A stretch of DNA of 64,000 nucleotides from Hymenobacter sp. PAMC 26628 (GTDB lineage Bacteria; Bacteroidota; Bacteroidia; Cytophagales; Hymenobacteraceae). A program made the position numbers and the translations under genes. The notes beneath the pieces are model-generated. The model saw nothing but the letters and a program-made list of their open reading frames with translations. It ran no database searches and had not been told where the DNA came from. Numbering within the stretch: the stretch's first letter is position 1; each line of letters opens with the position of its first letter. Below, piece by piece: positions 1-8,945 of this stretch. Location: positions 4,774,001 to 4,838,000 of the forward strand of contig NZ_CP014304.1 in assembly GCF_001562275.1 (NCBI RefSeq), in the 5' to 3' direction.

Positions 1-455
1 ACCCCCAGCTGCCCGCCGCGGCCAGCGTGAACGACAACATCCCGCTGCAATTTGATTTCCGCAGCATCTACACCAGCATTCTGCAAGACTGGTTCCAAGT
101 GGCGCCCAGCACATTGCAGGCCCTGTTTGGCCAGAGCTTCCCGTACGTGCCCGTGCTGCGGCCGGCCACGGCGCTGGCCGCCGGCAGCGCCGCCCAGGTG
201 GCCGAGTTCAGCGTATTTCCCAACCCCGTGCCGCGCGGCGGCCAGGCCACCGTGGCCTACCAAAGCGCCGGCGGCCACGTGCAAGTGGCGGTGCTCGACG
301 CGCTGGGCCGCCAAGTGCAGGTGGCTTTCGACCGGGCCCTGGCCGCGGGGCCCCAGCAGCTGCCGCTCGACCTGGCCGGCCTCGCCGCGGGGGCCTACTA
401 CTGCCAGGTGCGTGAGGGCAGCAAGTCGGGCTCGCGCATTTTGGTGGTGGAATAA
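1..455 (+). CDS. DUF1501-family protein with T9SS C-terminal sorting domain (3' fragment)
   Basis: The gene is cut by the window edge; the frame is open from base 3. The first visible residues (PQLPAAASVNDNIPLQFDF, then RSIYTSILQDWF) resemble the conserved end of DUF1501 proteins, a sulfatase-like secreted family. They are followed by a Por-secretion type A tail: VFPNPVPRGG, a beta-rich stretch, and LAAGAYYCQV close to the end. In known families this tail directs export and surface anchoring by the type IX system, which fits the PorP/SprF and GldJ genes further along. A GTG at base 27 is a codon inside the gene, not the start. The sorting tail is clear; the DUF1501 call rests on about 50 residues. 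Confidence 0.75.
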   Translation, partial: PQLPAAASVNDNIPLQFDFRSIYTSILQDWFQVAPSTLQALFGQSFPYVPVLRPATALAAGSAAQVAEFSVFPNPVPRGGQATVAYQSAGGHVQVAVLDALGRQVQVAFDRALAAGPQQLPLDLAGLAAGAYYCQVREGSKSGSRILVVE

Positions 456-554
456 AGCGGGGCCACAACCCCGGTTCGGCCGGCCCGTAGAAGGAAAGCG
501 CGGGCCCCGCCGGGCCGCTCCAATTGATTCTTTTACCCGTTTTGCCCTAACCCC

Positions 555-794
555 ATGGCCTCCGACGACCTCGACATCCAACTCGAAAAAATTATGCCCG
601 AAGACCTCGTGCGCACCTTCGAAAGTGCCTACCACGTGTTCCAAGGCAAAACCGAGCACATGGACGACCTGCTGAAAAACGGCGGCATCCTGTTGCGCAA
701 AGCCGCCAAAAAATTCACCTCCACGCAGCTGATTTTGGGCATTGCTGCCGTGGCTGCTGTGGCCGTGGTGCTCATCAAACGCAGCGACGATTAA
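555..794 (+). CDS. Small hypothetical protein with C-terminal membrane segment
   Basis: This is a 79-residue protein with an acidic N-terminal half (MASDDLDIQLEKIMPEDLV), a lysine-rich amphipathic stretch near 60-70% of its length, one hydrophobic helix (LILGIAAVAAVAVVLI) and a short charged tail (KRSDD). That layout suggests a tail-anchored or phage-shock-like inner-membrane peptide. I do not recognise a family. A strong intrinsic terminator follows the stop directly, which supports a real single-gene transcript. Confidence 0.6.
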   Translation: MASDDLDIQLEKIMPEDLVRTFESAYHVFQGKTEHMDDLLKNGGILLRKAAKKFTSTQLILGIAAVAAVAVVLIKRSDD

Positions 795-815
795 GCAGCG
801 CAACGCTGCCAGCAA

Positions 816-849
816 GGCGCGGGCCCCGGTAGGGCCCGCGCCTTTTTTG
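816..849 (+). terminator. Rho-independent terminator after the small membrane protein
   Basis: A perfect 11-bp GC-rich stem (GGCGCGGGCCC paired with GGGCCCGCGCC) has a 5-nt loop and is followed by six T residues. Confidence 0.9.
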
Positions 850-931
850 TGGGGCCCCACCGGGGTGAGCTGGGGCCCCGAGCCGGGGCTGTTAATCCAG
901 CACGCGCGCCGTTTGCTTAACTTGCCGGCCT

Positions 932-2770
932 ATGAAAAACCTGCTGCTGGCCGCTGGCTTACTGACCCTGGCCGCGCCTTCCTTGCCCATTTCCTCCGTG
1001 CCCACTCACCTGCCCGCGCCCGCCCCGGCCGCCGACCCGAACACCACCGACGAGGTGCCCCAGGACCATAAGCTCATCATTTACCAAGTGATGACGCGGC
1101 TGTTTGGCAACAAGGTGGCCCTGAACAAGCCCTATGGCACCATGACCGAGAACGGCTGCGGCAAGTTCAACGACATCAACGATAGGGCCCTGGACGAAAT
1201 CAAAGCCTTGGGCGTGAGCCACGTGTGGTACACCGGCGTGATTGAGCACGCCACCATGACGGACTTTTCCACCCACGGCATTCCGGCCGACGACGCCGAC
1301 GTGGTGAAGGGCCGCGCCGGCTCGCCCTACGCCATCAAGGACTACTACGACGTAGCTCCCGACCTGGCCGTGGCTCCCAAAAACCGCATGGCCGAGTACG
1401 AGGCGCTCATTCGGCGCACCCACGCCCACGGCCTGAAGGTGTTGATGGACTTCGTGCCCAACCACGTGGCCCGCTCCTACAAGTCGGACGCCAAGCCCGC
1501 GGGCGTGGTGGACTTGGGCGCGGCCGACGACAAAACCCTGGCCTTTGGGCCCCAGAACAACTTCTACTACCTGCCCGGCCAGCCCTTTGTGGTGCCCGCC
1601 GGCTACAACCCGCTGGGGCCCCTGAAAGGCCCACGCGAGGACGGCAAGTACGCCGAAAACCCCGCCAAGGCCACCGGCAACGACGTGTTTTCGGCCGCGC
1701 CCAGCGTGAACGACTGGTTCGAAACCGTGAAGCTGAACTACGGCGTGGACTACCAGCACGGCCGGGCCTTGCACTTCAGCCCCGTGCCCGACACGTGGAA
1801 GAAGATGCGCGACATCCTCGTATTCTGGGCCCAGAAGGACGTGGACGGCTTCCGCTGCGACATGGTGGAAATGGTGCCCGTCGAGTTCTGGGCCTACGTC
1901 ATACCCGAGCTGAAAAAGGTGAAGCCGGGCCTCGTCTTCATCGGCGAAGCCTACAACAATAAGGAGTACAAGACGTACCTCGAAAAGGGTCATTTCGACT
2001 ACCTCTACGACAAGGTGGGTCTCTACGACGGCCTGCGCCGGCTGATGCGCAACGAGGGCAGCACCGAAGACCTGACGCACGTGTGGCAGCAGGAAAGCCG
2101 CGGGTTCTCGTCGCACATGCTGCGCTTCCTCGAGAACCACGACGAGCAACGCATTGCCAGCAAGGACTTTGCCACCGACCCGCTGCGGGCCGTGCCGGCC
2201 ATGACCGTGACGGCCACGCTGGCCTCGGGGCCCGTGATGCTGTACTTTGGGCAAGAAGTGGGTGAGCCCGGCCGCGGCAGCGAGGGCTTCAGCAGCGAGG
2301 ACGGCCGCACCACCATCTTCGACTATTGGGGCGTGCCCGAGCACCAGAAATGGCTGAACCAAGGCAAGTTCGACGGCGGCAAGCTGAGTGCGGAGCAAAA
2401 GCAGCTGCGCGACTTTTACAGGCGCCTGCTCACATTGGCCAGCACCAGCGACGCCATTCGCCGGGGCAAATTCTACGAGCTGCAGGACGCCAACAACCTC
2501 GGCAAGCAGTACAACCAGCACCACCTCTACGCCTACCTGCGCTACACCAACCAGCAGCAGGTGCTGGTAGTCGTCAACTTCAGCCCCGATAAGGCCTACC
2601 GGCCGGGCCTTACCATCTCGCCCGCCGCTTTCCAGGCAATGGGCATCCCCAGCACAACCCAAGCCGTGTACACCTACACCGATTTATTGAATGACGGCGC
2701 ACCCCTGCAAGCCCTCAACGAAGTCCTGGAGCCACTTTCGGCCCATGTATACGAGCTAAAGCGCAAGTAG
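932..2770 (+). CDS. Secreted alpha-amylase family glycoside hydrolase (GH13)
   Basis: The 612-residue protein has an N-terminal signal peptide (MKNLLLAAGLLTLAAPSLP). All four GH13 signature regions are visible: region I DFVPNH near 173-178, region II GFRCD with the expected nucleophile Asp at about 310, region III FIGEA with the expected acid/base Glu at about 339, and region IV NHD near 402-404. It should hydrolyse or rearrange alpha-glucans outside the cytoplasm. It ends in a beta-rich domain typical of GH13 domain C. No CBM or sorting tail is evident. The exact substrate (starch, maltodextrin, trehalose) cannot be read from the motifs. It stands alone between a terminator and a convergent gene. 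Confidence 0.93.
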   Translation: MKNLLLAAGLLTLAAPSLPISSVPTHLPAPAPAADPNTTDEVPQDHKLIIYQVMTRLFGNKVALNKPYGTMTENGCGKFNDINDRALDEIKALGVSHVWYTGVIEHATMTDFSTHGIPADDADVVKGRAGSPYAIKDYYDVAPDLAVAPKNRMAEYEALIRRTHAHGLKVLMDFVPNHVARSYKSDAKPAGVVDLGAADDKTLAFGPQNNFYYLPGQPFVVPAGYNPLGPLKGPREDGKYAENPAKATGNDVFSAAPSVNDWFETVKLNYGVDYQHGRALHFSPVPDTWKKMRDILVFWAQKDVDGFRCDMVEMVPVEFWAYVIPELKKVKPGLVFIGEAYNNKEYKTYLEKGHFDYLYDKVGLYDGLRRLMRNEGSTEDLTHVWQQESRGFSSHMLRFLENHDEQRIASKDFATDPLRAVPAMTVTATLASGPVMLYFGQEVGEPGRGSEGFSSEDGRTTIFDYWGVPEHQKWLNQGKFDGGKLSAEQKQLRDFYRRLLTLASTSDAIRRGKFYELQDANNLGKQYNQHHLYAYLRYTNQQQVLVVVNFSPDKAYRPGLTISPAAFQAMGIPSTTQAVYTYTDLLNDGAPLQALNEVLEPLSAHVYELKRK

Positions 2771-2776
2771 CACAGT

Positions 2777-2850
2777 GTAGCGTGGGCTCTGCGAGTCAGC
2801 GCAGTTGAACGGTCGCTGCCCAATTATAGCACGGACTTTAGCCACGCTAC
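2777..2850. repeat. Intergenic inverted repeat, family A, copy A1 (degenerate)
   Basis: The copy starts GTAGCGTGGGCTCTGCGAG and ends CCACGCTAC, with a centre that contains GTTGAACGGTCGCT. It fills nearly the whole 83-bp gap between the convergent amylase and FAD oxidoreductase genes. The inner arms are partly degenerate compared with copies A4 and A5. Confidence 0.85.
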
Positions 2851-2853
2851 GTT

Positions 2854-4116
2854 TTACCCGGCAATAATGGCCTCAGCCACCTGACGGCCAGTGGCCAGCG
2901 CCGCGTTCAGCGACGGGTAGGCAGTCCAGTCGCCGCAGCGGTAGAGGCCCTCGGCCAGCTTAAGGGGCTGCTGCACCGGCTGGCCGGCAGGGTACACCGG
3001 CAGGGCGTGCGCGATGCGGTAGGAGCGCAGGTGCCGCCACTGCCGGGCGTTGGGCCCAAACCAAGCAATCAACTCTTCGTGCAGGCGTACGGTCAACGCC
3101 GCTTCCGAAAGACCGGTATCGCCGTGGGTACTTACCGATACCAGGGCCCGGCCGGCCGGGGCATAGGCCGGCGCCACGTCGGCGGGGAAGCTCACGTTGT
3201 GGGCCAGGGCCCCCGGTGCCGCGTTGAGGCGTAGCAAACCGTCGCCGCGGCCGGGCGAGTGGCCTTCGGCCACAAAATATGTATTAGTAGTGGGGCGGCT
3301 GCCAGCGTCGGGGGCCCCGGCGGCGGGCAGCAGGCGCGCCAGGGCGGGGCCGTCTACGGCCAGCACCACGGCCGCGGCGGCCAGCGTTTCGCCCGAAGCC
3401 AGGCGCACGGAAGGCCCATCCAATGCCTCTACGGCAGTGTTCAGTTGGAGGGTGCCCGTTGGCAGGCGGGCGGCCAGCTGCTCGGGTAGCTGCTGCATGC
3501 CCAAGGCTGGCACTGCGGCTTGCCCCCGCACAAATTGCTGAAATACAAACTCGAAGAAGTTACTGGCCGTGCTTAGGCCCCGGTCGAGGAATACACCGCC
3601 GAAAAAGGGCCGAAAGAAGTTGTCGATCATTGTTTCGCTCCAGCCGTAGCGCCGCAGGAAGCTCAGCGTGTCGGTGGCTGGGCGGGCCAGCAGCTCCTCG
3701 GGCGTGTGCTGTTGCACGTGGCGCACCAGGCTGAGGATGCGCAGCTTATCGGCCAGACTGCCGATGGGCGAGGCAAGCGCCGAAAACGCCGCCAGCGGGC
3801 GTTGCAACGGGTTCTGTAAGGTCGTTTCGGTGCCATTGGGCAGCCGGATGACGGCTCCCGAGCGGAAGGCTCGCAAGTCCAATGCCTTATAGTCGAACAT
3901 GCGCCTGGCCTCGGGGTAATCCGTCAGCAGCACTTGGAAGCCGCGGTCGAGGCGAAAGCCGTCGGGCGTGGCGTCAGTGCGCACACGGCCGCCCACGGCA
4001 TCGGCCGCATCGAGCACGCGCACGGCGCGGCCGGCACGGTGCAGCCAGGTAGCACAAGCCAGGCCGGCCATGCCAGCCCCGACGATAACAATGGGAGCAG
4101 AAGAGTCAGCAGTCAT
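2854..4116 (-). CDS. FAD-dependent oxidoreductase (amine oxidase / phytoene desaturase-like)
   Basis: A 420-residue flavoprotein. The N-terminus has a Rossmann dinucleotide-binding motif (VIVGAGMAGLACATWLHRAG) followed by VLDAADAVGGRVRTD, the usual GG-R-motif arrangement of the amine oxidase superfamily. The C-terminus has the conserved FAD-contacting GLYRCGDWTAYPSLNAALATG. I chose the ATG giving MTADSSAPIVIVG because it puts the Rossmann strand 7 residues from the start; a longer frame would need a TTG start ten codons upstream. The substrate is unknown; protoporphyrinogen-oxidase-like or carotenoid-type enzymes are alternatives. No signal peptide is seen. Confidence 0.88.
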   Translation of the reverse strand: MTADSSAPIVIVGAGMAGLACATWLHRAGRAVRVLDAADAVGGRVRTDATPDGFRLDRGFQVLLTDYPEARRMFDYKALDLRAFRSGAVIRLPNGTETTLQNPLQRPLAAFSALASPIGSLADKLRILSLVRHVQQHTPEELLARPATDTLSFLRRYGWSETMIDNFFRPFFGGVFLDRGLSTASNFFEFVFQQFVRGQAAVPALGMQQLPEQLAARLPTGTLQLNTAVEALDGPSVRLASGETLAAAAVVLAVDGPALARLLPAAGAPDAGSRPTTNTYFVAEGHSPGRGDGLLRLNAAPGALAHNVSFPADVAPAYAPAGRALVSVSTHGDTGLSEAALTVRLHEELIAWFGPNARQWRHLRSYRIAHALPVYPAGQPVQQPLKLAEGLYRCGDWTAYPSLNAALATGRQVAEAIIAG

Positions 4117-4348
4117 GGCCCGGATTAACTCCAAACTGGGCCCCAAGGTTGGCGCATGCGGTGCGCACCGAGTCCCAAAACTTTGTTAAATACTTGCAAA
4201 CAATTAGCTTTGAATATTCACCTAAAAATGTATTTAAAGTGTTTTTTGTCAAATATTTAGTATAATTTTTAGCGGCGCTTATACAGTTTAATAAATGATA
4301 AATGCCATTGCCTTCTACTCCTCCTTTCACACATCAATTATTTAGAAA

Positions 4349-5272
4349 ATGAATCCAACTATTCTTCGCGTACCCACGATTTTTCACACTACGCTCCGCG
4401 TAGTTACTGAAGCCTTTGAGCGTGGTGGACTGTTCGCCTTTAAAACTGGTTTGCGCGCCGTTCCAATCGTTCTCGATTTACCGGCGCACTTCAAGCTCAA
4501 CCGGCTTATGAACAGCCCTAGCTTGCGGGCACTCATCAAGCACCAACCCCGACTAGGCTATAAATATTTAGGCAATTACTTGGCTAACAACTTATCACGG
4601 CAGGCGCGCTTGGGTATTCTTTACAATCACTACGATTATTTAACCCGGCAGGTACAGAGCAACTTCTTTACGTCGCTACTCACCGGGGTGCCGCTTTGGC
4701 AAGATTGCCGAGAAGAGGATGGCGTGATGAGCATTCAACTCACCTTTCCCAGCGGCATTGACTTCGAGGGGGACTTAGCCCTGACTTTTGCGCACAACGG
4801 CGTATCGCTCTACAATATCTCTTTCGTAGTAGCACCGGGCCGGTACGTCCACAGCCCGCAAGAGCAGGTGCTGTTCGTGAGCCGCATCCAAGGCACACGC
4901 AACTTCGACTTGATCCGGCAGTGCACCAAAAGCTGCCATGATATTACCCCAGCGGCCCTGCTCATTGCCGCCCTGCAAGGCGTTGCGGCCGCTTTAGATA
5001 TCAATATTTTAGCCGGCATCAGCACCGAGGAACGCCTATACGACACGATTACCTTTGATTATAACTCGTTCTGGGAGTCCTTTCAGGCCGAACGAACGCA
5101 AGACAACTTGTTCTTCCTGGCGCTGCCGCTGGTCAAGACGCCCATTGAGCTAATCAAAGGCAAGCGCCGGGAGCGCACCTTGCGCAAGCGCCAATACAAA
5201 GACGAAATCTGCGAAGCCGTTCGCGTTGGCTTTGAAAGCCATTTGCTGGACCGGCAGGCAGCGCTGAATTAG
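4349..5272 (+). CDS. DUF535 (VirK/YbjX) family protein
   Basis: The 307-residue protein has the landmarks of DUF535: LGYKYLGNYLANNLSRQARL with a following NHYDYL, FEGDLALTFAHNGVSLYNISF, SRIQGT, a TPAALLIAALQGVAAALDI block, the YNSFWESF motif, and a basic C-terminus (GKRRERTLRKRQYKDE). VirK/YbjX proteins are linked to virulence and to antimicrobial peptide or membrane stress tolerance in enterobacteria; the biochemical role is not known. Base composition is clearly lower in GC than in flanking genes, and about 150 bp of AT-rich DNA lies upstream. It contains no GGGCCC, a hexamer common elsewhere here. Both features suggest acquisition by transfer. Confidence 0.8.
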   Translation: MNPTILRVPTIFHTTLRVVTEAFERGGLFAFKTGLRAVPIVLDLPAHFKLNRLMNSPSLRALIKHQPRLGYKYLGNYLANNLSRQARLGILYNHYDYLTRQVQSNFFTSLLTGVPLWQDCREEDGVMSIQLTFPSGIDFEGDLALTFAHNGVSLYNISFVVAPGRYVHSPQEQVLFVSRIQGTRNFDLIRQCTKSCHDITPAALLIAALQGVAAALDINILAGISTEERLYDTITFDYNSFWESFQAERTQDNLFFLALPLVKTPIELIKGKRRERTLRKRQYKDEICEAVRVGFESHLLDRQAALN

Positions 5273-5313
5273 GTTTTGCCGAGCGCTACCAACGGATAAT
5301 ACACAAGCAAAAT

Positions 5314-5364
5314 AGCCAAGCATACCCAGCGCAGCCAGCCGGCCTTCGCTGGGTATGCTTGGCT
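5314..5364. terminator. Bidirectional terminator hairpin between convergent genes
   Basis: A perfect 18-bp inverted repeat (AGCCAAGCATACCCAGCG and its complement) has a 15-nt loop and lies between the DUF535 gene and the convergent haem lipoprotein gene. On the minus strand it is followed by ATTTT. Confidence 0.75.
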
Positions 5365-5398
5365 GATAGCGTTAGGGCCAACCAGGCCCCAGTGGGGC

Positions 5399-6112
5399 TC
5401 AAAACAGCTTGGGCATCTTGTGCTCCTTCCACTTTTTGCGGGTTTTCATCGTCCAGAACTCGGCCACGCCGCCGCGCTCCAGGCTGAGCTGCCAGGCTCC
5501 CATTTGCTGGCCGAGGCGGTAGCCGGTGGCCTGGTCTTGGGGGTATTGTTGCCGGATGAGGGCGTAGTCGGCCGGGGCGATGTCGCGGCCCACAGTGCCG
5601 TGGCAGCGCAGACACAAGCTGTTGTTCAGCACGATGGGGCGCTGGTAGAAGAATACTTCCGGCGATTCGCGGTGTAGGGTGCGGGTGGTGTCGGTCTGGG
5701 TTTCGGCGGCCAGCAGGATGGCGCGGTGGGTGGGGTCGCGGGGGCGGGTGCTTACGCGACGGGCGTTGGCGTGCAGCACCCGGGCCAGCGAATCCACAAA
5801 AGGGTATGTTTCGGGGCGGCACAGGGGCAGGGCCCCGGCCACGCCGCCGGCAGCCAGCGCGCGGGCCAGGGTGCGGCGCAGCAGCGTGTCGGCGGTGGCC
5901 GTGAGCGAGTCGCCGGCCCAGCGGGTGGCGTGCATTAGGTCGGCGGGCATGATGCGCTTCACCACCCAGTTTTCGGCTTCGATGCCGATGCGCTTGTGGT
6001 CTTTGAGGTGTTCGATCTGGTCGGGGCGGCAGGCGGCGGCGGCCAGCAGCCCCAGCCACAGGGCCCCGCGCAGCGCGCAGCGGCCAGAAGCAAGCGAAAC
6101 GAAAGTAGCCAT
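5399..6112 (-). CDS. DUF3365-like c-type haem lipoprotein
   Basis: The 237-residue protein has a lipoprotein signal ending in LLAAAAC (Cys about 28). Near the C-terminal third it has a single haem c attachment motif, CLRCH, preceded by EVFFYQRPIVLNNSL and followed by a G-x-LGQQMGAWQLSL stretch. This matches the Tll0287-like/DUF3365 sensory haem domain, in which a five-stranded sheet carries one CxxCH. It is probably anchored on the periplasmic side and binds haem for redox or gas sensing. The start was set at MATFVSLASG because it gives a normal lipobox distance. The neighbouring divergent lipoprotein gene begins 84 bp away, so the two may share a promoter region. Confidence 0.78.
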   Translation of the reverse strand: MATFVSLASGRCALRGALWLGLLAAAACRPDQIEHLKDHKRIGIEAENWVVKRIMPADLMHATRWAGDSLTATADTLLRRTLARALAAGGVAGALPLCRPETYPFVDSLARVLHANARRVSTRPRDPTHRAILLAAETQTDTTRTLHRESPEVFFYQRPIVLNNSLCLRCHGTVGRDIAPADYALIRQQYPQDQATGYRLGQQMGAWQLSLERGGVAEFWTMKTRKKWKEHKMPKLF

Positions 6113-6196
6113 AGCGAGCGGGCAATATACCCCAGCAACCCGCCGTTGGCAGGCTTGTTTGGCCGGGGGCCCTACCCCGGCCCGTACCTTTGCCGT

Positions 6197-7231
6197 ATGC
6201 GCTTCCTCCTCCGCGTTTTGCCCTTGCTGGTGCTGGCCGCGGCCTGCACCAAAATTGCGTTTTCGCCGCGCCTCGATTTCGTGGGGGCCACCCGCTTCAT
6301 CAGCGCCTCGCGCATCATCACCACGGGCACCGTAACGGCCGACTCGCTGGCCAGCAAGATTTACGCCCAGACCACCAACCTCGACGATGGCCCCAACCTG
6401 AAGCACCTGCGCATCACCCTCGCGTCGTCGCCCACCCGCACACCCGTGCTGTACCCCACGACTATCTCTACTTACCTGGCCTCCAGCACGCCCGATGACC
6501 CTCCGCTGGTGTACCTCGACTCGCTGCTGGCCCCCGGCACCAAGGACATTGCCTTCACCAACCTGCTGACGGGCCGCACGGCCTCGGGGGTGGACTCGTG
6601 GAAATACGCCGTGACCGACGAGACGGGCTCCATCGCCAGCCGCGCCTACCGCCTGTCGCTGCGCCGCACCGATTCCCTTACGGCCGTGGTGCACAGTTAC
6701 CGCGCCTACTTCGGGTCCGTGCCCGTGGGCCAGCCGGGCACCCCACTCACGGCCGCCCAAAACCAGGCCCTGGCCTACGTAAACCTGCGCCAGGGCCTGC
6801 TGCTACCACACTTCGCCGTGGCCTACACCAACCCCGAATCGGTGGCCAGCCGGGCCGCCAACCGGGCGTTGGTCGACCTAGTATGCACCACCCAGGGCCC
6901 CACGCTACGGCTGGTATCCACAAAGTCCGGCAGCCTCGTCACCACGGGGTGGGGGGTAAATACGCACAGTACCGCCCTGCGCGCCACTACCCTCGCGGCC
7001 ACTGACTTCATAGGCCTTACCACCAACGCCCTGCTCGCTTCCACGTTTGCCACCGGCACCGTGGCAGGCGGCGATTCGTTACAAACTGCTCCGCTAGTAA
7101 AAGGTGCGGTCATCGCCTTCCATACCACTGCCACGGGCCCCGGCGGCGCCAAGTACGGGGCCCTGCTCATTGCCGACTTGGTGCGTACGCCGGCCACCGT
7201 CATTACTTGCCAAGTGCTGGTGCAGAAATAA
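6197..7231 (+). CDS. Hypothetical lipoprotein
   Basis: This is a 344-residue protein with a short lipoprotein signal (MRFLLRVLPLLVLAAAC). The mature part is rich in Thr, Ser and Ala, with alternating hydrophobic residues suggesting beta structure; FTNLLTGRTASGVDSWKY resembles a surface beta-sandwich. I do not recognise the family. The start was chosen at the ATG directly preceding the lipobox; the upstream part of the same open frame lies antisense to the haem lipoprotein gene and is not believed. A 12-bp hairpin follows the stop. Confidence 0.7.
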   Translation: MRFLLRVLPLLVLAAACTKIAFSPRLDFVGATRFISASRIITTGTVTADSLASKIYAQTTNLDDGPNLKHLRITLASSPTRTPVLYPTTISTYLASSTPDDPPLVYLDSLLAPGTKDIAFTNLLTGRTASGVDSWKYAVTDETGSIASRAYRLSLRRTDSLTAVVHSYRAYFGSVPVGQPGTPLTAAQNQALAYVNLRQGLLLPHFAVAYTNPESVASRAANRALVDLVCTTQGPTLRLVSTKSGSLVTTGWGVNTHSTALRATTLAATDFIGLTTNALLASTFATGTVAGGDSLQTAPLVKGAVIAFHTTATGPGGAKYGALLIADLVRTPATVITCQVLVQK

Positions 7232-7251
7232 GCACCTCCCCCACAACGCAG

Positions 7252-7286
7252 AACGGGGCCCCCAACAAGTTGCCGGGGGCCCCGTT
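7252..7286. terminator. Hairpin between convergent genes
   Basis: A perfect 12-bp stem (AACGGGGCCCCC with GGGGGCCCCGTT) and an 11-nt loop lie between the hypothetical lipoprotein and the convergent porin gene. There is no T-run on either side, so termination strength is uncertain. Confidence 0.6.
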
Positions 7287-7307
7287 GGGCATTGGCAAAA
7301 ACCGCGG

Positions 7308-8864
7308 CTAGAAGGCCAAGCCTGCCGTGACGCTGGTCGTGAAACGGCTGTTGCTAACCGCCGCCACCGGCTCCTGGCCGCTGTTGAGGGTATAGGGCGA
7401 GTAGTAACGGTTGACAGTGGTATACACCCCAGCCAAGTCCACAAACAGGCTCTTCTGCCGTATGCCCAGCCCCACGGTGTAGAAATTCTGGGCGCTGCTG
7501 TTGCCAGCACTGGTGGTTTTATAGGGGTCGCCGTAGGTGGCGAAGCCCAAGCGCGCCCGGAAGATGTCGAATCGGCCCTCAGCCCCCACCCGGAAGTTGA
7601 GGGTGTTGCGGTACAAGTCCTGAATGCGCTGGTTTTGCGCGGCAAACGAGCTGTTGTCGCCGTTGGCACCATTCGGGTCGTTGTTGATGCGCGCTTGGCC
7701 GTAGCCCACGTACTCCACGTCGCCGGTTAGGAAACCGTACTTGCCGATGACAACAGCTACGCCTCCGTTGGCCCGGAACGGCGTGGTGATGGTGTAGTCG
7801 TAGGTCCCCGGCACGGTGCTGTTGTACACGTTGCTGATAATGGTAGCGCCCGTCTGGCCCTGAGGCGTAAAGTTGGTATTCAGCGACGTGCTGTACGTGT
7901 CAGTCATGCGCATGAAGGTGGGCGTCTGCACCGAGGCCCCCAGGCGCACGGCGTTGGCCACCCGGTAAATTAGGCCCAGCCGGCCGTTAATGCCGGTACC
8001 AGTGGTGTGCAACTCGTCGTGCAGCAGCAGATTAACAAATGGCGTAGACGCGGTATTCTCCGCTTCCGAAAAGTCGCGTGACTGCCGGTAGTTGCTGCTC
8101 ACAATGCCCACACCCAAGCCGATGTATAGCTTGTCGCGGTAGTTGCCGCCGTATCCTAGATCAAATTGCGACATCGAGCCCGACGACACAATCCGTTCCC
8201 CCTGCGCAATGTCGCCCACCCGGTTGCGCGTGCCGATGGAATCGGCCGGCGCATTGGGATTATTCTGGTTGCGCCGCTTTACTAGCAAGTCAGTGAGGTA
8301 CCCCCCGTACGCCAGCCCGTCGATGTTGGTATACTGATTGTTTCTGTATTGAGCATCTACATTGCTTAACTGGCTTACGTCCCCTTCGCGCAGGTACTGG
8401 AAGAACGAATGGTTATCGGTTACGCTCCCCGAATAATTCGAGGCCACGTTGAAATCAGCCAGCCGCGTAAAGCCCAACGCAAACGCACCGCCGCGCCAGT
8501 AGCTCTGGTCGTTATCGGGGCGGCGGGTAGCCAGCACCAGCCCAATGCTGGGCACATTCACGCTGTTAGCGTTATCGTTCACCTTGTTGCTGCCGTTGAG
8601 CGAGCTATTGCTGCTTCCGATGCCCACGCCTACGCCCACGTGCGCTTCTGATTTCTGATAAAACCCCAGGCCCGCGGGGTTACTGGTGAGGTTGCCAAAA
8701 TCGGCCCCCAGGGCCACGTTGGCACCCGCAATGCCCTGGGTGCGGGCGGGCCCCCCAAACTGAAGACGCGAGTAGCGCAGCGCATCGTCGGGGGCCTGGG
8801 CATAGGCGTGGCCGGCCTGCCCCACTGCGAGGGCTAGGCAAAGCCATAAAATCCGTTTTTTCAT
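7308..8864 (-). CDS. OmpP1/FadL-family outer membrane transport protein
   Basis: A 518-residue protein with a clear signal peptide (MKKRILWLCLALAVGQAGHAYAQ). The mature N-terminus, ALRYSRLQFGGPARTQGIAGANVALGADFGNLTSNPAGLGFY, matches the plug start of Bacteroidota OmpP1/FadL proteins (the SNPAGL element is diagnostic). The rest is a series of alternating strands ending in an aromatic/hydrophobic terminal strand (TTSVTAGLAF), as expected for a 14-stranded barrel. Family members import hydrophobic compounds such as fatty acids or aromatics. The neighbouring Gly-rich lipoprotein upstream has its own terminator, so this gene likely has its own promoter in the 81-bp gap. Confidence 0.82.
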   Translation of the reverse strand: MKKRILWLCLALAVGQAGHAYAQAPDDALRYSRLQFGGPARTQGIAGANVALGADFGNLTSNPAGLGFYQKSEAHVGVGVGIGSSNSSLNGSNKVNDNANSVNVPSIGLVLATRRPDNDQSYWRGGAFALGFTRLADFNVASNYSGSVTDNHSFFQYLREGDVSQLSNVDAQYRNNQYTNIDGLAYGGYLTDLLVKRRNQNNPNAPADSIGTRNRVGDIAQGERIVSSGSMSQFDLGYGGNYRDKLYIGLGVGIVSSNYRQSRDFSEAENTASTPFVNLLLHDELHTTGTGINGRLGLIYRVANAVRLGASVQTPTFMRMTDTYSTSLNTNFTPQGQTGATIISNVYNSTVPGTYDYTITTPFRANGGVAVVIGKYGFLTGDVEYVGYGQARINNDPNGANGDNSSFAAQNQRIQDLYRNTLNFRVGAEGRFDIFRARLGFATYGDPYKTTSAGNSSAQNFYTVGLGIRQKSLFVDLAGVYTTVNRYYSPYTLNSGQEPVAAVSNSRFTTSVTAGLAF

Positions 8865-8875
8865 GTGTGGAAAGA

Positions 8876-8909
8876 AATAAAAAGCGAGCCGGCCGTTGGG
8901 CCGGCTCGC
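8876..8909 (-). terminator. Rho-independent terminator after the Gly/Tyr-rich lipoprotein
   Basis: A perfect 11-bp stem (GCGAGCCGGCC) with a 4-nt loop is followed on the minus strand by five T residues. It lies just before the start of the porin gene. Confidence 0.88.
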
Positions 8910-8945
8910 AAAGGGAAGCTTATCAAAAATCGGTTGTTCGGGCCC

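Noticed and set aside
959..2662. Long open frame on the minus strand opposite the amylase gene (about 560 codons), and similar frames opposite the M28, AsmA-like, RND and fumC genes
   Set aside because: All are antisense to strongly supported genes. They have Val/Gly/His-rich composition from GC-rich codon shadows and no domain motifs.
2777..2850. Families A and B as simple rho-independent terminators only
   Set aside because: They recur with the same sequence in unrelated contexts, lack regular T-runs, and in places sit inside operons and coding ends; true terminators here are separate and dissimilar.
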